Source: CAYMDD01 sp964409675 (GTDB lineage Bacteria; Pseudomonadota; Alphaproteobacteria; Rickettsiales; SXRF01). From it: 5,955 bases of DNA. Under the pieces are notes generated by a model that worked only from the letters and a program-made list of their open reading frames with translations, did no database searches and was not told where the DNA came from. The stretch is from the NCBI GenBank assembly GCA_964409675.1, contig CAYPEF010000126.1, forward strand, positions 1-5,955. Reading direction: 5' to 3'. A program made the position numbers and the translations under genes. Positions within the stretch are counted from its first letter, which is position 1. Each line of letters starts with the position of its first letter. Of the stretch, positions 4,689 through 5,955 are shown piece by piece.

Positions 4689-4697
4689 GAAGGTTAC
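4683..4697 (+). promoter_or_regulatory. Small hairpin over the probable rpoB ribosome binding site
   Basis: GTAACC (4683-4688) pairs perfectly with GGTTAC (4692-4697) around a GAA triloop. The only plausible ribosome site for rpoB, GAAGG (4689-4693), is in this loop and 3' arm, 11 bases before the ATG. The hairpin abuts the heptad-repeat stem, and G4683 would be shared. It may limit rpoB translation; this is inference. Confidence 0.4.
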
Positions 4698-4704
4698 CAC
4701 ACAC

Positions 4705-5955
4705 ATGGCCCAGGCAGCAGCAGCTAAATCCCGTCTTACCTTCACCTCGCGCAAGCGCATCCGCAAGAGTTTCGGACGCATCGAGTCCATCACCTCGATG
4801 CCGAACCTGATCGAGGTGCAGAAAAACTCCTACGACCAGTTCCTGCAAATCCACGACGAGCCGATGGCCCGCACCAACACCGGCCTGCAGGGCGTGTTCA
4901 AATCGGTCTTCCCGATTCGCGATTTTGCCGACACCGCCACCATTGAATTCGTGAAATACCACCTCGACACACCGAAATACGACGTGGAAGAATGCCGCTC
5001 GCGCGGCATCAATTTCGCCGCACCGCTTCGCGTCACCCTTCGCCTGATCGTCTGGATCGTCGATGAAGACACCGGCGCGCGCGAAATCAAGGACATCAAG
5101 GAACAGGACGTCTATATGGGCGACATTCCGCTGATGACTGAAAACGGCACTTTCATCATCAACGGCACCGAGCGCGTGATCGTCTCGCAGATGCACCGTT
5201 CCCCCGGCGTGTTCTTCGACCACGACCAAGGCAAGACACACTCCTCGGGCAAGTTCCTGTTCTCCGCCCGCATCATCCCTTATCGCGGCTCCTGGCTCGA
5301 TTCTGAGTCCGACGCGAAAGACATTGTGCATGCCCGCATCGACCGCCGCCGTAAAGTTCCCGCCACCACCGTGCTGCGCGCGCTGGGGCTGGACACCGAG
5401 ACCATCCTGAATACCTTCTACAACAGCACCTCCTACAAGCGCCAGAAAGGCGGCTGGTCCACCAGGTACAACCCGGAAAGCTTCCGCGGCGCGAAACTGA
5501 CCTATGACCTGATCGACGCCAAAACCGGCAAGGTGCTGGTGGAAGCCGGCACCAAGATCAGCCCCCGCCAGGCGAAGAAACTCGCTGAGGAAGGCCTGAA
5601 GGAATACGTCATCAGCGACGAGCAGCTGGTTGGCAAATTCATCGCGCAGGACGTGGTGAATATCGACACCGGCGAGATTTACGCCGAAGCGGGTGACGAA
5701 CTGAATGCCGCCACCATCGCCGTGCTGGAGGAAATGGGCTTCAAGGAAATCCCGGTGCTTGATATCGACTTCGTCAATGTCGGCCCCTATATCCGCAACA
5801 CCCTCATCGTGGACAAGAACCAGTCGCCGGAAGAAGCGCTGATCGACATCTACCGCGTGATGCGCCCCGGCGAGCCGACCACCCCGGAAGCCGCCGAAGC
5901 CCTGTTCCAGTCGCTGTTCTTCGACTCCGAGCGGTATGACCTCTCTGCCGTAGGT
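4705..5955 (+). CDS. rpoB: DNA-directed RNA polymerase subunit beta, N-terminal part (partial)
   Basis: RpoB is the beta subunit of RNA polymerase, forming one side of the active-site cleft. The reading frame is open for 417 codons to the right edge, roughly the first third of the protein. It begins MAQAAAAKSRLTFTSRKRIR, followed by the conserved RIESITSMPNLIEVQKNSYDQF-type region. The protrusion segment carries NGTERVIVSQMHRSPGVFF from residue 153. The fragment ends SERYDLSAVG, which precedes the usual RMK motif. The rifampicin-binding cluster lies beyond the window. The ATG at 4705 is the first in frame and gives a normal alphaproteobacterial-type N-terminus. Its ribosome site is modest and partly paired in a small hairpin. 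No frameshift or stop is seen. rpoC would be expected downstream. Confidence 0.98.
   Translation, partial: MAQAAAAKSRLTFTSRKRIRKSFGRIESITSMPNLIEVQKNSYDQFLQIHDEPMARTNTGLQGVFKSVFPIRDFADTATIEFVKYHLDTPKYDVEECRSRGINFAAPLRVTLRLIVWIVDEDTGAREIKDIKEQDVYMGDIPLMTENGTFIINGTERVIVSQMHRSPGVFFDHDQGKTHSSGKFLFSARIIPYRGSWLDSESDAKDIVHARIDRRRKVPATTVLRALGLDTETILNTFYNSTSYKRQKGGWSTRYNPESFRGAKLTYDLIDAKTGKVLVEAGTKISPRQAKKLAEEGLKEYVISDEQLVGKFIAQDVVNIDTGEIYAEAGDELNAATIAVLEEMGFKEIPVLDIDFVNVGPYIRNTLIVDKNQSPEEALIDIYRVMRPGEPTTPEAAEALFQSLFFDSERYDLSAVG

Noticed and set aside
4663..5331. 222-codon - strand frame over the rpoB start
   Set aside because: It is antisense to conserved rpoB coding sequence and would end within the heptad repeats; no motif supports it.

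Overview
The window is a housekeeping transcription/translation locus of a bacterium, most likely an alphaproteobacterium. The gene order is tuf (3' end) - tRNA-Trp - secE - nusG - rplK - rplA - rplJ - rplL - rpoB (5' end), all on the + strand. This order is widely conserved in Proteobacteria. The short 65-residue SecE with one membrane segment and the style of the L7/L12 and RpoB N-termini fit Alphaproteobacteria, but genus cannot be told from the sequence. Core genes are G+C-rich (43 of 60 bases at 3061-3120). The two extra genes and the spacers are more A+T-rich (23 of 60 at 1861-1920).

Layout: 1-53 is the last part of EF-Tu, followed by a textbook intrinsic terminator (74-108) and a 13-bp inverted repeat (136-169). 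Next comes a small unrecognised gene (302-595) encoding a His/Pro-rich, probably disordered 97-residue protein. A promoter-like sequence (612-639) with a G+C-rich discriminator leads into tRNA-Trp(CCA) (676-751), which may end at a terminator overlapping its own 3' end. A second promoter-like sequence (790-817) precedes secE-nusG (892-1636). A second unrecognised gene (1683-2261, 192 residues) lies between nusG and rplK. A good candidate promoter (2279-2307) precedes the tightly packed rplK-rplA-rplJ-rplL run (2400-4517). The 187-base rplL-rpoB spacer is unusually structured: a promoter-like sequence over the rplL stop, a strong G+C hairpin with a short T run, two inverted arrays of a 7-base repeat, and a small hairpin over the probable rpoB ribosome binding site. 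rpoB (4705 to the window end) is open for 417 codons.

Together the genes supply an elongation factor, the tRNA for Trp, a translocon subunit, the NusG transcription factor, the L11/L1 and L10/L12 stalk proteins of the 50S subunit, and the RNA polymerase beta subunit. I see no mobile element, CRISPR, toxin or defence system. The unusual content is the two unplaced genes wedged between conserved operon blocks and the repeat-built rplL-rpoB spacer. All promoter and structure calls were made by eye, without folding energies or database searches.
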